A DNA stretch of 64,000 bases from Glandiceps talaboti (Eukaryota > Hemichordata > Enteropneusta > Spengelidae), in contig NC_135562.1 in the NCBI RefSeq assembly GCF_964340395.1, forward strand, positions 5,581,134 to 5,645,133. Direction: 5' to 3'. The position numbers were made by a program, and so were the translations under genes. This document shows positions 1 to 11,978 of this stretch, piece by piece. A model generated the notes under the pieces. That model was not told where the DNA came from. It did no database searches and saw only the letters and a list, made by a program, of their open reading frames with translations. How positions within the stretch are numbered: position 1 is the first letter of the stretch; each line of letters begins with the position of its first letter.

Positions 1-1137
1 GAGTTTCAAGTGATGGCCCTTTCTCTTGTGACACATTTAACACTGATGACTTTGGTAAGTAGGTTGACCCAGCTTTCAAACCAGGAGGTCCACTACTTGG
101 TTGATTTGGTCCCTTATTCAGTGTTAGCATATCAAGACCTGTACTTAGATCACTCAACTCAACTACATTAGTCTTTTGTTCCTTATCATGGCTAACAGCT
201 AGGTTTGCCAGAGACATACCAGGAAGTGGTAGTACAGATGAAGATGTGTCCATCTTTATATTGACAGATGCACTCGGTTCTCCTGTGCTTAGCTCACCAA
301 CACTTTGTTGGGCCAAGTCAAATAAACTAAAATTACCCAACCCACTTAGTCCTGTTTCTGTTTTGGATTTACTTTCAGAATTCTTGTCTTGTTGCATCAA
401 ATTCCCAAGAGTGTCTTTGCCAAGGTGGTTTTCTGCTAAGTCTGCTAGAGCCAAACTACTGAGACTAGTCACCCCAGGACTGCTACTGGTCTCTGTGAGA
501 TTAGCAAGACCAGTCATCTCTAAACTGCTACCTGTCCCCATGCGGCTACTATGACTAATCATTCCTAGACTGCCACTAGTCCCCATGAGGCTATCAAGGC
601 CAGTTATATTGCTCCTGGTGCCTGTGAGGACGGTGTTTGACGTCCTCTCATTGTCTTTCTGTACTGGTGTGCTCTTTTCTGTTGACCTGCTGTCTTGTTC
701 TGGATAAGGACCAGCAAAGGTCTCTTGAAAACCTGGTAAATCTTTAAGCAAACCACTAACAATTTGCTGACAGTCAAGATTGTCTTGTTGTGTATCCTGT
801 ACATTTTGTTGCAAGTCTGAAATCCCTACAAGTCTGTCTGATAAGTTCTGAAGGGAGATCCCTTCACTACCTGGAATGGGGAGGCATATCTTATTTGTAG
901 GAGTGTTTGGTGGGGTTTGAAGATTAAAAGATTGGAGTCGTGATCTCGGAATGTTTTCATACTGAGATGGTGCAAATACTGAAGACAGCCCAGGGGGTGG
1001 AAGGGGGTCACTTCCCCCTACGGCACCAACAAGACAGGTGCTAGTTGATGTGCCAGTTTTAAAACCTGGTGGAATGGTTCCAGAATGCGAGAATGTTTGT
1101 GTGTTTGTGGAATGTGTACTAGAATGGAATGTGGGTT
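1..1137 (-). other. Long Ser/Leu-rich exon of HBS1L, candidate SKI7-like alternative exon
   Basis: An open frame of about 379 codons continues the phase of HBS1L exon 4 and is still open at base 1. The phase-compatible acceptors on the minus strand leave the first base at 1137 or 1065; a stop lies just upstream of 1137. A stronger-looking acceptor (TTCCATTCTAG) near 1116 has the wrong phase. The translation lacks any folded-domain signature and is rich in Ser, Leu, Thr and Gly. It repeats an S-L-x-x-L-A-like pattern (LSSLALADLA, SLANLAVSH, LSGLGNFSLFDLA, TGLANLTE) and contains SRLQSFNLQTPPN. In vertebrates a long unique exon at this place makes the short HBS1L isoform (HBS1LV3) that bridges exosome and SKI complex as SKI7 does. 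Assigning this exon to that role is inference from position, phase and composition; it could instead be a constitutive disordered linker. Confidence 0.6.
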
Positions 1138-4100
1138 CTTACCTTACCGAGGCCAATGACAAGTCACCATCAAGGTAACAAATATTACATATATAGGTGG
1201 ATACACAGAGGAATTAAGATATTGGGAGCCGGGTAGGTTGGATGCAAATATGCAATAGAAAGAAAAGGGAAGGCATTCCATTAGCTAAATATTATATATA
1301 CCTATGCTAATAAGACAAATTATATGATGAGTACTGAATTTAATCAAAAAAGCAGTTGAGAGTTATCAAAATCTATGCTGTCTTAATGACTTGTATATGC
1401 AGGATATTATATTACGAGGAATGTGAAATTAAAAATGTGCATGGGCACTGATGAATTTACATTATTAAATAGTACAGTATCATTTGGCTTCAGATTACAC
1501 TGTAATTACTGGTTGACATCATCAGCTCAAACAATATTCGCTAGGGATATTGGCCAACTAAATATTAACCCCATTACTACAATAACACAATGTTAGCAAA
1601 GACTTACATAAGGGGATTATGACAACTCAATTCTACAACAATAGCCTTCTCCTATAATTATTGCCCTATATGGTAAAAGCTAATGGCAGTATAAATTTGT
1701 AACATTGGAATAATATTGATTTCAGAATATAATATCTAACTTTACTGCCATACTTTTATCAACGTATTCCTTTTTCTCTTTCATTGATGATGTGAAATAT
1801 GAACAAACTAGTCATGAACTTGAAAGGTATATTTGTCCTTGACCAATTTACAATTAAAATGATAAAATGAAAAAAACAACAACATAGTTTGGCACGACAA
1901 AAATCTTACTAACACTGCTACATTTTATTTGTGATATTTATGGCAATGTTCGTCAGATTTTTGTCAAGCCTGACAATGTTTTTGTTTCAGGTTTAGTTAT
2001 TTTAATTATATGACACTGAATCATACAGAGGTGCTCTGTCAGTGTCAGCCTTGACCAATATCATTTTAACACTTGGCCCAGTCTTCCAAGTTCAATGTGA
2101 TAACAGTTTATCTCTGGTTAAAATCCATGCTATCAATATGATCCTGATTTCTAGCTAACATCCCAAACCTCTACACTGTGAGTCAGTCTCTATTTTACTT
2201 TACCTGATTTCTAAGCAATACCACACAACACATATTTTGGGCCAAGGGTTCTTTAGTCCTGACAGCTTAGTCCTATGACTGTAAAAGCTAGTTTGATTGC
2301 ATTCCTACCTTCTTTCTTTCTGGTACTTCTACTGGTATTCTGAGGTGGCACCCTTGGTGACTCAGCTTGATTCAAAATAGCATCTAAAGCTCTTTCAAAA
2401 TTAAAGTTATACTGCAAGATAGTGTCAATGAGGATATGTTCAGGCACTGTCTCACCCACTATATTGCGAATCTCCTCCAAACATGATTGCATTTTAGCTG
2501 CAGAACAGAATAACAATTAAATCACTATTAACAATTTGAAAAATCATGTACAATGTACATTTTCATACACTACAACATCTGTGTTCTTTGGAGCGGTATT
2601 TGGCAATTACAATCACAACAGCTGGACAGCATGTTTACAATTTGATGCAAACAGAGGTACTGTGGCAACTGGAAACACAACAGTTTGACGGTTACACTTT
2701 GATGTAAACTTATTCAATGGTGACACCTGATCAACTCTTCCAGTGTGCAACACAGTGGTCATGAAAGTCAGCCATACAGTACACTGAACTCAGACAGAGG
2801 TATTGAGGCAATGAGAAACACAACAGTTTGACAGCATGGTTACAACTCATTGTAAATTTATTCAAAGATGGCACCTGATCAACTCCTCCAGTGTGTAACA
2901 TGGGGGGGGGGGGGGGGGGGGGGGGTCGTGAAATTCATCCATAGCTGAATACAGACATTTACCTTCATCCACTGGATTCAGTTTTGGTCTTTGGAAATCC
3001 CTGGAATCACCTAATGGAGTTTCTCCATCACTATCTTCTTCCTCTTCTTCTTCAATTTGTTCCTCTTTCATAAATGAGGATAAATACTGTTCATGGTGAC
3101 TTCTTTGGAATAAGAACTCGTCAGCTGTGTGATTGGTAAACAAGTCAAACACATGGAAATTTACATTTACTGTAGATTCCACTTTTTGTAATAATACTAG
3201 AATTTTCATGGGAAAGCCTGACAAAATTCCTTGGAACTAAGGTAGATTTCACCTACCTAAAAGACACGGGTAAACTCAACAAACTATTCTGTTCTGATCA
3301 AAATGAATAAATAAAACTGAAGCACATGTACAATAGACAGTAAAGTGTTTCTGACCATGATGTTTCACTTTGGCTTTGCTAAGCTGCCTCGGTAAGCCCA
3401 ATCCACTATACTAATTACACATGAAATACATGTACTTAAATACAGAAAGGGGGAATAAAATCTTAATATGGTATGGTATATACATTTGTATATGGGAGTG
3501 TCAAGGCATTTTATTCATACATTGTGCTTGTCTCACACACATCTCCAGTCAAATGTAGACTAACCCTTTGGAGTACATCCCTTGTGATGCTGATGAGATG
3601 TAAACAGACTATTACTCGACCAAAAATGTTCATCAGCTTAGTAGATTAAATGATTTACATTTAGTTTGCACAAGCAGTTCAAAGACTATTACTCGTTTTT
3701 TCAAAAATGGTTTAACTGTGACTCATCTAACTGATCCAGTGATCAGAACAATGCTTATAAATATAAACCCAAAATCTATGAACATTCATTGTCTCATTTT
3801 GTCACTACTTTTATCATCAATTAAATTAAGAACTAAAACATTTCCCAAAATCACCTGTTGAGGGAGACACACAGTAATCATCCTCCACTGAGTGCCCATA
3901 GACATCGTCATACCCTGCATACTCTGCAAGGAAGAATATGGAGTAAAGTCAATGTGTGCATATACATGCATGCTACTTACTCTGCATATATACAGTGGTC
4001 AGATTAAGATGATGCTGATTACGCTCATAGAGCATATATGAAACTGCCGTTTTAGGGAGGGCATGTACAAATCTATGACAGTCTGATTTTTTCTCTTAAG

Positions 4101-5067
4101 TTAAGGTTGGACTAAGATATTACGAATATACAGGAAAGAAATCTGTCACTGTATTTGTGAAAATAGTTGTGTTTTGGGACTATATGTGTGAAAATGGTCA
4201 CTTGAGACACCGACCCAGGATTGAAAATTAGCCATTTAACAATGTAACATATCCATATGGCTACATTTGTGATATCAATGAATGATGGCTTCCTGTCAAC
4301 TTGAGGTGGGGCATCTCACTGATAATACATAAAGTAAACACACATTCAATATGTCTGATGTAATTCAATTTAAACAGTGACTTTCTTGAAAACTAAATAA
4401 ACCATAAACTATAAAGTTTCACATAATACAGGCCCTTAGAATGTCTTGCTTTCCCCTAGTAATATTACTAATATCTTCCATTTAACTTAGGTGGTCACGA
4501 GTAAGGTGGGAAGTAATTTGAAAACATATCTATTTTTAGATTTATTAATAATAGCATGGGGGGGGGGAAGAGTTATTATGAGGGCGTTGTATGTTGATGT
4601 GTGCGTCTCTGTCAACGAGAATTCACAAAATTAATTTCAGAGCTCGCAAAAACTGCAAAAATAAGACTCAGGGATGCAGAATTAAGTTAACAGCTAAGGA
4701 AGACGCAAACAAAACAAAAACAACACGTTTTCACTTTTAAGTTTAACCATCCCATTGTATCTTAATAGTTATAGGAAAACTCCCATTCACACGTCATTGC
4801 GCCAATCGCTAGATAATACACGTAAATAAAATCATGATTCAATTTCAATATAAGCGAAAAGTTACAACACTATTAGATTTTGGAGTGCCCTTGAAAATTT
4901 TGATCGCGCTACATGTAGAAGGAAAATACTACACGTAGGCTTTCGACGACACTCGATAGCGATAGCGCGCAAGTTGCAGCTAGACTGCCAGACTGGTGCA
5001 TATGTATCAAACTGTAACCCTTACCGTCATCAAAGTTCCTATTCCTGATATTTCTGTGTCTCGACAT
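1..5067 (-). CDS. HBS1L: HBS1-like translational GTPase, N-terminal exons (partial, runs off left edge)
   Basis: HBS1 is the eRF3-like GTPase that works with Pelota to rescue stalled ribosomes in the cytoplasm. Coding exons on the minus strand: 5025-5067, 3855-3923, 2963-3124, 2309-2497, and a long exon from about 1137 to beyond base 1. Every intron is phase 1 with GT-AG borders. The protein starts MSRHRNIRNRNFDD, then has a YDDVYGHSVEDDYCVSPST block, both matching the start of animal HBS1L. A Glu-rich segment follows, then a CUE/UBA-like HBS1 N-terminal domain (IRNIVGETVPEHILIDTIL, about residues 100-140). About 533 residues lie in the window. The EF1A-like GTPase domain, which would identify the full-length form, is off the edge. 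Introns contain no other gene; the intron at 2498-2962 holds a tandem duplication and a G-run. The next gene, RPS21, is divergent. Confident for exons 1-4, less so for the start of the fifth. Confidence 0.88.
2651..2935. repeat. Tandem duplication of about 143 bp plus G-run in HBS1L intron
   Basis: Two diverged direct copies begin near 2651 and 2794 (both start ACAGAGGTA and share ACACAACAGTTTGAC and ACCTGATCAACTC blocks). The second copy ends in an uninterrupted G run near 2901-2926, shortly after (in gene direction) the exon 3 donor at 2962. Confidence 0.7.
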
Positions 5068-5511
5068 TTTCGGTTACTACTCTTTTGAACTCAAAGAATC
5101 CCCGCGAGTGTCATCGAACACAAGCAATTATCAAATGTTTTTCTGAACACTGGACTTCTGCACCTCAAGACCACCGCCATTTTGGAAAAGGGCGACCTCA
5201 GTCGTGAAGCGGTTTAGGCCGACTTTTGCCGAAGGTGGGACGAAACCAATATACTTTGAGGGTTATCGATATTATACACGCATTTTGTCCCAGGAGTCAG
5301 GTGATAAGAATGGTATGCTTTACCTGTTTTTGAAATTATACAAAGTTTACAATGCATTGCTAAGTAATTTCAATGAAAAGCAATCGAAATGTGTTCGTTT
5401 ACATAAAAAGATTTTATATTATACTCACCTGGAATTCAGTCTCACCCCTAGTAGTTCAAGTCACGAACAAAAATGTTGTACGAGATAATGTACGTGAATT
5501 GAAGCGCCATG
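5068..5511. promoter_or_regulatory. Shared divergent promoter region HBS1L / RPS21
   Basis: About 450 bp separates the HBS1L start codon from the inferred RPS21 first exon, and the genes point away from each other. The stretch has no convincing coding content. It is less AT-rich than the flanks and has scattered CpGs, including in GCGACC and GTCGTGAAGCGG. No TATA box can be assigned. Promoter function is inferred from geometry. Confidence 0.5.
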
Positions 5512-5554
5512 CTCGTTCTCTTGAACCCATTCTCGTCACTTGTGAACCGACACA
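5512..5554 (+). other. Candidate 5' non-coding exon of RPS21
   Basis: A pyrimidine-rich stretch (TTCTCTT, around 5516-5522) resembles the 5' TOP start typical of ribosomal-protein mRNAs. It is followed by a strong donor, ACA|GTAAGT, at 5554/5555. The next acceptor (TTCTTAG, ending 5659) opens the exon with the RPS21 start codon. The exact start is a guess; only the donor-acceptor pairing is well supported. Confidence 0.4.
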
Positions 5555-5675
5555 GTAAGTACTCCAACAGTTTTGATGAATTCTGCATTAACTGCGGCCC
5601 AATCGGTCTTGATAATTAGTCACGACAACTCTCTAATATCCAATCTTTATCATTCTTAGGAAATAAATAGCCAAG

Positions 5676-8600
5676 ATGCAGAACGAAGCCGGAGAATGCG
5701 TTGATATGTACATCCCACGTAAATGGTAAGTCGTACAGGCAGGAAGGTACCACATGAGAGTAGATGTGAAGCCATAGACACAACTGTTGGTACATGTAAT
5801 ATATACATATGGCTATATTTCATATCTATGTTTTTCCTATGAATCCAATTCAGATGAGAGTACGTTTTAGTAATTTGTGGTTTGACAATGTTTGCCCCAT
5901 GTCTTTGGGAAATCAAGATTGGGGATCATAAATATATAATTGAATGAATAATCATAGAAATTACATTTCATTTCCAATCTCATTAATGACAGACTGAAAG
6001 AATGTCCAGAATGATTGAAGAACAGTGGTCCAACTGTATTATTTGTGTACAAACTAGGGAGTTACACGTAGGGTAACAGTTAGTATCGAGGGTGGAACAC
6101 CTGAGGTTCGGGCAAAGCCCTCACTGCGAACTTTGTTCGCTTATCGGATCAGAAGAAAGCCTAATCGTCTAGTAGCAGCAAGATTAATAATATTATAAGA
6201 TTAATAGTCAAGCTCTTTCAGAGCAGGTGAGGGCAGAGCGACATGACATACCTTACAGTCTAGATTTTGAAGTGTTTATAGACAAAAGGTGATTTTCATT
6301 GACCCTTATTTTTCTGTCCTTTCTTTCTTAGCTGTGCAAGCAACAGAATAATAGCAGCTAAGGATCATGCATCTATTCAGATAAATGTTGCAGAGGTAAG
6401 ATAAATGTTAAATTATGATCTAGTTCCTATATGTGCTACAATCATCTGAATCATCTCCACCATATAGTCAGATGAATTTCTACAGCACAGCATTCCGTTC
6501 TTACCACCAACAGCAATAGTTTATGCTATTGGAGTGTTGATATAAACATGGTGATGTTATTGCATTGCCACATGATTAAGACTGGATGGTGGAGCTCATA
6601 GTAAGCATTTTGCATAGTGACTGTCTGGATGACGTAACCAATTACTACTACTGTCTGTCAGTGTGTGATGGATTACTACTGACATGTATTGTTCATCCCT
6701 TCCCCAGTAGGAGATTTATGTAGATTTTTGATAGAATTTGTCCATTTGACTATACGTTAGAAAGAGATCATAGAGAAAGATGACACATATAGTAACTAGA
6801 CTAGTAAAATTATTGTTGATACACACATACTGAAAGTTTGAATGTTGGATCAAATTATTGAATTCCCTCCTAATGCACCAGTTATGTACAGATAGAACTG
6901 CATGAATGCATTTATCTCGCAGTTTTTGCTAAAATTTTGGATGCCTGGTAACAGAAGTGGGAAATCTGTCAAAACTGGTATATATTTTCACACATTTTAC
7001 TATGTTTTGTGGAACCTCTGTAAAACTCTGTAGAGATTTTACCTTCCTGCTAGAACTATGCTACCGATCGGATAATGGAAATGCTGTCACACCTCAACCA
7101 TATTCTTCAATTTTGTTAATTTGCTGTTTCACGTAGTAGCAACTATAGTAGGACTTGTCAGCACTAATGGCAGACATGTGGATTTAAATGTATCCCCCTT
7201 GCTATAACTTAAAGCTTGTGATGACAGTCTTGCATATATGTAATTGTTTGTGAGTTCTAGTATGCCCTCTAGGCAAGTCTGACTTGTCCAGTAACAAGCC
7301 TGGTTCAAATGGGATTACAATTTGGCTGAGAGAAACAGTTGTCTCACAAAGCTGTAGAAAAAGTTAACCTTATGGCTCCACTGATAACATAGCAGTAATG
7401 TGAGCACCTGGGAATGAATCGTGGGCCTTTAATCTTCTACATACTCAATGATTACGTCTGTGAACAATTATGTCTGTATTGTGTTGATAGGTTTACTGCT
7501 AGGTATGTGTTTGCAGTATGAACATAGACACTTGACTTGTACAACAGAGATATTTTAAATAAAACAATAACAAATTGCAATTAATTTTTGGTTTTGCGTA
7601 TTACCTATCTGTAGGTTGATGAGACCACTGGCCGATACAATGGCACATACAAGACATATGCTCTGTGTGGCACCATTAGGAGAATGGTAAGTATTGTAGT
7701 CAATTGAGTCATGTGCACACTGTCTTAAACTCTTGGTTTGAATGTTGATAGAGTGATATGATAGTGAAGATAGTACATGTATATATAGTAAACATTTATA
7801 AAGTGTCTTGTACAGTGAATGGCATCTTCACATACGTTGTACCATAGACCCAGTGTGTGTCTCTAGGGTGTATGGTTGTACAGTGTAGTGTATTACATAA
7901 GACATTTGAGGAAGGAGGCTGAATGCCTCCAAAAGCTTATATCTTATATCGCCACAGTTAATCTTGGTCAAAAGTGCTACTAGATCTTAGATTTACATGG
8001 CTACATCTAACTACTTACCCCTGGCACAGACCTATAATGTCACAATGGCCCTGTACAGCATTCTGGAAGCATACAATCCATTGCAGTCACTGTAAGCACA
8101 TTAGGTTAAGCCCTTCATAAAACAGTCCTTGTCCTACTAGGTTCCCAGTTATACAGCTACGTTGACTGCAGCACAGTTGTGATTGAAATCTTGCCAAAGG
8201 TCTTCAGCCAGTCAGAAACAAACGAGAATGTTCAAATTCAAACCATCGTCTTCTGGAGTCTGAGTAACCCACTCTAATCATTCAACTATGCAATTCCAAA
8301 ATAGTAAAAACAGTCCTTTGACAAAACTTATACAGTGTTTATGTTTTGAATTTTTATGCAACAATTGTGAACTTAGTTCTTCATGATTTTCAATCATAAT
8401 AACCAGTTTATTATTTTCTTTCAAACACCAGGGAGAATCAGATGATTCAATAAACCGCCTTGCACTGAGAGATGGCGTAATTTCCAAGTAAGTTTCTCTA
8501 CTCATATTTATGTAACAAACCTTTGATTTGTGCTGTTTGTGGTAATTAGGAAGTCCAGAAATTGCCAGCCACATCTGGAAAATCCTGGGGGGGAAATCAA

Positions 8601-9182
8601 ATACCCAGGGAATAAGATATATATATGTGTATATAGTTAACCACAAATGTGGAAAATTTCCATAGCCTGTTAATAAACTTCATGGTGTGATATTGACATT
8701 TAAGGGGAACACCATTTGAGGGACTGGAAATAAAGGCATTTTCATAAACTGGGGGTTCTGAAGAGTCATTGTATGATTTTATATCACCTAAAATTACTTG
8801 TGATTTCTTAGAAATATCAAGTTGACTTTTAACGTCATTTGGGGAATGTAGGTGATGTAAAATTATGAAATTAGTACTCGTGCTCTCCAGAACCCAAAGT
8901 TTAAAAAAAAATGTCTGTATTTCCTGGAGTGGTGTTTCCGTTTAAGTGGCAGTTTAATTTTGACATGTGCTCCAAAATAATCTGCCAACTAAGTGATTCG
9001 TGGTGAGAAACTGAAAATCTAAATGTATGTGACCAAAACTACTGTGTGTTCAAATGAATATTGTTACTTTTCTTGGTGGTCAAACATTTGGTGAAGCATC
9101 CTTCTGCAACACTACAGCTCACTATGATATTTCTATCAATATTGTTCTATTCTGCTTTCATTTTAGGAACTTCTCAACCTAA
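5676..9182 (+). CDS. RPS21: 40S ribosomal protein S21 (eS21), complete
   Basis: eS21 is a small eukaryote-specific protein of the cytoplasmic 40S subunit. Coding exons are 5676-5725, 6332-6395, 7615-7686, 8432-8487 and 9167-9182; all have GT-AG borders and consistent phase. They give 85 residues, against 83 in human. The protein begins [16 protein letters not shown], continues [20 protein letters not shown], then [20 protein letters not shown], and ends GVISKNFST, which covers the family end to end. The start is fixed by the conserved MQN. The 5' leader is probably spliced. A polyadenylation signal lies 77 bp after the stop. Introns (606, 1219, 745 and 679 bp) contain nothing I recognise; I saw no clear snoRNA in them. 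Identification is essentially certain. Confidence 0.97.
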
Positions 9183-9258
9183 AAGAAGAAAAAGAGATAT
9201 TACACAGTGAACATCTTGTGTTTTATTTAAAATGACGTGTAATTCATGCATTTGGAAA

Positions 9259-9264
9259 AATAAA
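9259..9264 (+). promoter_or_regulatory. RPS21 polyadenylation signal
   Basis: AATAAA lies 77 bp downstream of the RPS21 stop codon, a normal distance for a ribosomal-protein mRNA. Confidence 0.7.
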
Positions 9265-10368
9265 CCGAGTGTGACTTTCACATAGAATTGTTTTATGGCA
9301 TTGTGTATTTTTATTTGTGTATATGTAACTTCTCTATCTAGCTATGTGTATATGTGTATACCATTAGTTTTACTCAAACAAAAGTCAAGAAATCTGCCAT
9401 CTAAGTTTACTAGTATGTTGTTTCAACAAAACTGAAGAAATGTGCACACATTGGTTATATCATGCCTTTTAAAGGGTTGTGGCCTCCGCCATGAAGAATG
9501 AAATTACATGTATAAAAAAAATGCTGTGCTTCAGAGGGGGAGGGGGAGGGAATAAAACATTCTAACAAGACAAATGGCAGTAGGAGGTATGGATAAAATG
9601 TTCGAGAGTGAATACAAGTGATACAAAAAATTACAGATGAGAGCAGAGTGGAGTTGAATACTGCCCTCAGGTGTTGTACAGCAGACCACTGAGATTAGCA
9701 TGAGAAGGCTTGATGTTGGTTGTCGGCTGTACAGAAGTCAAGTGATTAGTGAATAGTTCAGAATGAACTCTTACGAAAGAAATACTTAAATAGGATTGTA
9801 TTGATAAGTATATGTGATTCCCCAGTATTTTTTCTTTGTTCAGCCAAGGAAAATATGAGTGACCTAAGGGGTCTGTATCACTATGAATCTAGTCAAGAGT
9901 ATTTACCTATTGCATGAGGAAAATATTAGAAAATAACAATTATACCACTGCCAGGAATATCAGAAAAATCGGGGAAAGTAATGGCAATTTTGACTGGTAT
10001 TTCGAACATCGCAGAACCAGGGGATAAATTCCATATTATTGGCTTATGCATGTTATAATTATGATATTAAGCAAAAACGATAAGTGAAATTGTCTATGGA
10101 AATGTTTCCACAACTTTCAGCAAGTTATATTTTTGATCTTGATGACGAATATACCGTGATTGATAACTAGTGCAGCCAGACATCTACGGATATTTACTTA
10201 CAATTACAAACATATTAAAGAAATTTCAAAAGCACATGACGATCCAGATCATACTTTCAATTATCACTTACCTCTAAGCATCAATTATCACGAGATTGGC
10301 AATTTACTAAAATATAAATGAATGAAAATTTAGTGTGGGTGTCGAGTTCCTGGACAATGAACCGTAGG

Positions 10369-10395
10369 CGTAGACGTTGCTTTCCAACGTCTACG
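10369..10395. repeat. Perfect 11-bp inverted repeat with 5-nt loop
   Basis: CGTAGACGTTG, then loop CTTTC, then CAACGTCTACG. No gene context; function unknown. Confidence 0.7.
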
Positions 10396-11192
10396 AATCA
10401 ACTATAGTTGAATGATCATGTGTGTAGCTGAGGTAAGACTTACCGGGTATGATATGGGAAAACCTATCATAGCTGTAATATTTCACTTTTATCATAGAGA
10501 TACATAAAGCCTTTAATAACACAACATTTGGGTAATATCATTCGTACTACAGAACCGATCCTGAGCGACTGTGAATAGCAAAAATATGATCTGAACGACA
10601 AATGAGTTCGAGTCAGGGACCATCTAGCGCCAGCAACGGTAGACATTCCACGCTTATCCTCGCGATAAAACTTTGCATCTATTTGTCTGATCACTGCACT
10701 GTAAACCTAAAAGATTTGGCCTAAGGGCGACGGTATATGTACAAATGTATGTAACATTGTAACGTTATTTATTTCTTCTTTTTTTTAATATATAAAAATG
10801 AAATTTCAAAAAGAACCACAAAAATACAAATAAACAAAACGAATATACATCAGCTTCTGACACTAGTCATATTGCAACATTTGTAGAGTGATCATGTGAG
10901 CGACCGGCATTTTAAATTTATGGGTGGCTTTTATCGCATGACCGATTCTTCATTGAGAGAAATATTAGCTTTATAATCCGTAGTATCCCTTGCGGACGCT
11001 ATCTCTTCTGTTGAAGGCTATCACAATAGGGCCGGAAAGAACCCCGGAAGTTGACTGATGCTCAGAAAACTGTGAAAGACCTGGATGGATACAATATTGA
11101 CTTAGCGATGGGGCCTGCGGCCTTAGTGGGTCAAATACAGTGCTGTATAATGATTCAGAAACAAGGATTTATTATCAGCTTACATTAATCAC

Positions 11193-11298
11193 CTTTCTTG
11201 TAAATCTTCACTGAAATGTCACTTTTAGTTTTTAATCGACGGATAGTATCGAACGATCCAATGACGGCGATAGAGTTGATATCGGATGTCCGGATGTA
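11193..11298 (-). other. Orphan exon-like segment
   Basis: On the minus strand a good polypyrimidine acceptor (TTTTTCCTCTTCAG) precedes 35 codons that read YIRTSDINSIAVIGSFDTIR and onward to SDISVKIYKK, followed by a donor-like AAAG|GTGATT. I do not recognise the protein and found no partner exon on either side that keeps the frame. It may be a gene relic, part of a transposon or chance. Confidence 0.25.
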
Positions 11299-11430
11299 CT
11301 GAAGAGGAAAAAGTATGTTATTACTTGTACCATGGTTGTAGATAAAGAGTGGACTGCAATCATGAATTTGTATATGCATGTAACTGGAACAAACTTTTGG
11401 TCAATTAAAAGTAAATTACTAAGTAAATAA

Positions 11431-11486
11431 GTTTGTTTGTTTGTTTGTTTGTTTGTTTGTTTGTTTATTTATTTATTTATTTATTT
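11431..11486. repeat. (GTTT)n-(TTTA)n microsatellite
   Basis: Uninterrupted GTTT units grade directly into ATTT units. Confidence 0.95.
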
Positions 11487-11615
11487 GAAAAAAAGGATGA
11501 GTCACGCGATGTTAACATAAAGTAGAAAGGTTTATATACGGTAGGACGTAGATAAGGGGTATACATATCTATATGGGCATTATGCGCATCGTTAACGTGC
11601 AATCATAAATATTCT

Positions 11616-11705
11616 TATCTATCTACCTATCTATCTAACTATCCATCCATCCATCGATCTGTCTGTCTGTCTGTCTGTCTGTCAGTCTATCTATCTATCT
11701 ATCTA

Positions 11706-11740
<35 letters not shown>

Positions 11741-11841
11741 GTCTATCTATCTATCTATCCATCAAACCATTTATCCGTCCGTCTGTCTGCCCCTACATGT
11801 ATGTCTGTTTGTTTGTCTATCTATCTCTCTACATGCGTGCA

Positions 11842-11878
<37 letters not shown>

Positions 11879-11899
11879 GTCTGTCTCTCTGTCTCTCTG

Positions 11900-11975
<76 letters not shown>
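11616..11975. repeat. (CTAT)/(CTGT)/(CT) compound microsatellite
   Basis: CTAT, CTGT and finally pure CT blocks follow one another. The array generates spurious reading frames on both strands. Confidence 0.95.

Positions 11976-11978
<3 letters not shown>

Noticed and set aside
6332-8431. snoRNA inside RPS21 introns
   Set aside because: Ribosomal-protein introns often host snoRNAs, but I could not find a convincing C/D or H/ACA arrangement by eye.
10467-10694. 75-codon minus-strand frame followed by a strong donor (GTAAGT near 10445)
   Set aside because: The frame stops before the donor and the other two frames are also closed, so it cannot be a coding exon; a non-coding exon cannot be excluded.
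11041-11157. Plus-strand stretch reading KDLDGYNIDLAMGPAALVGQ
   Set aside because: Looks protein-like over about 25 residues, but upstream stops and no convincing acceptor or donor pair; no partner exon found.
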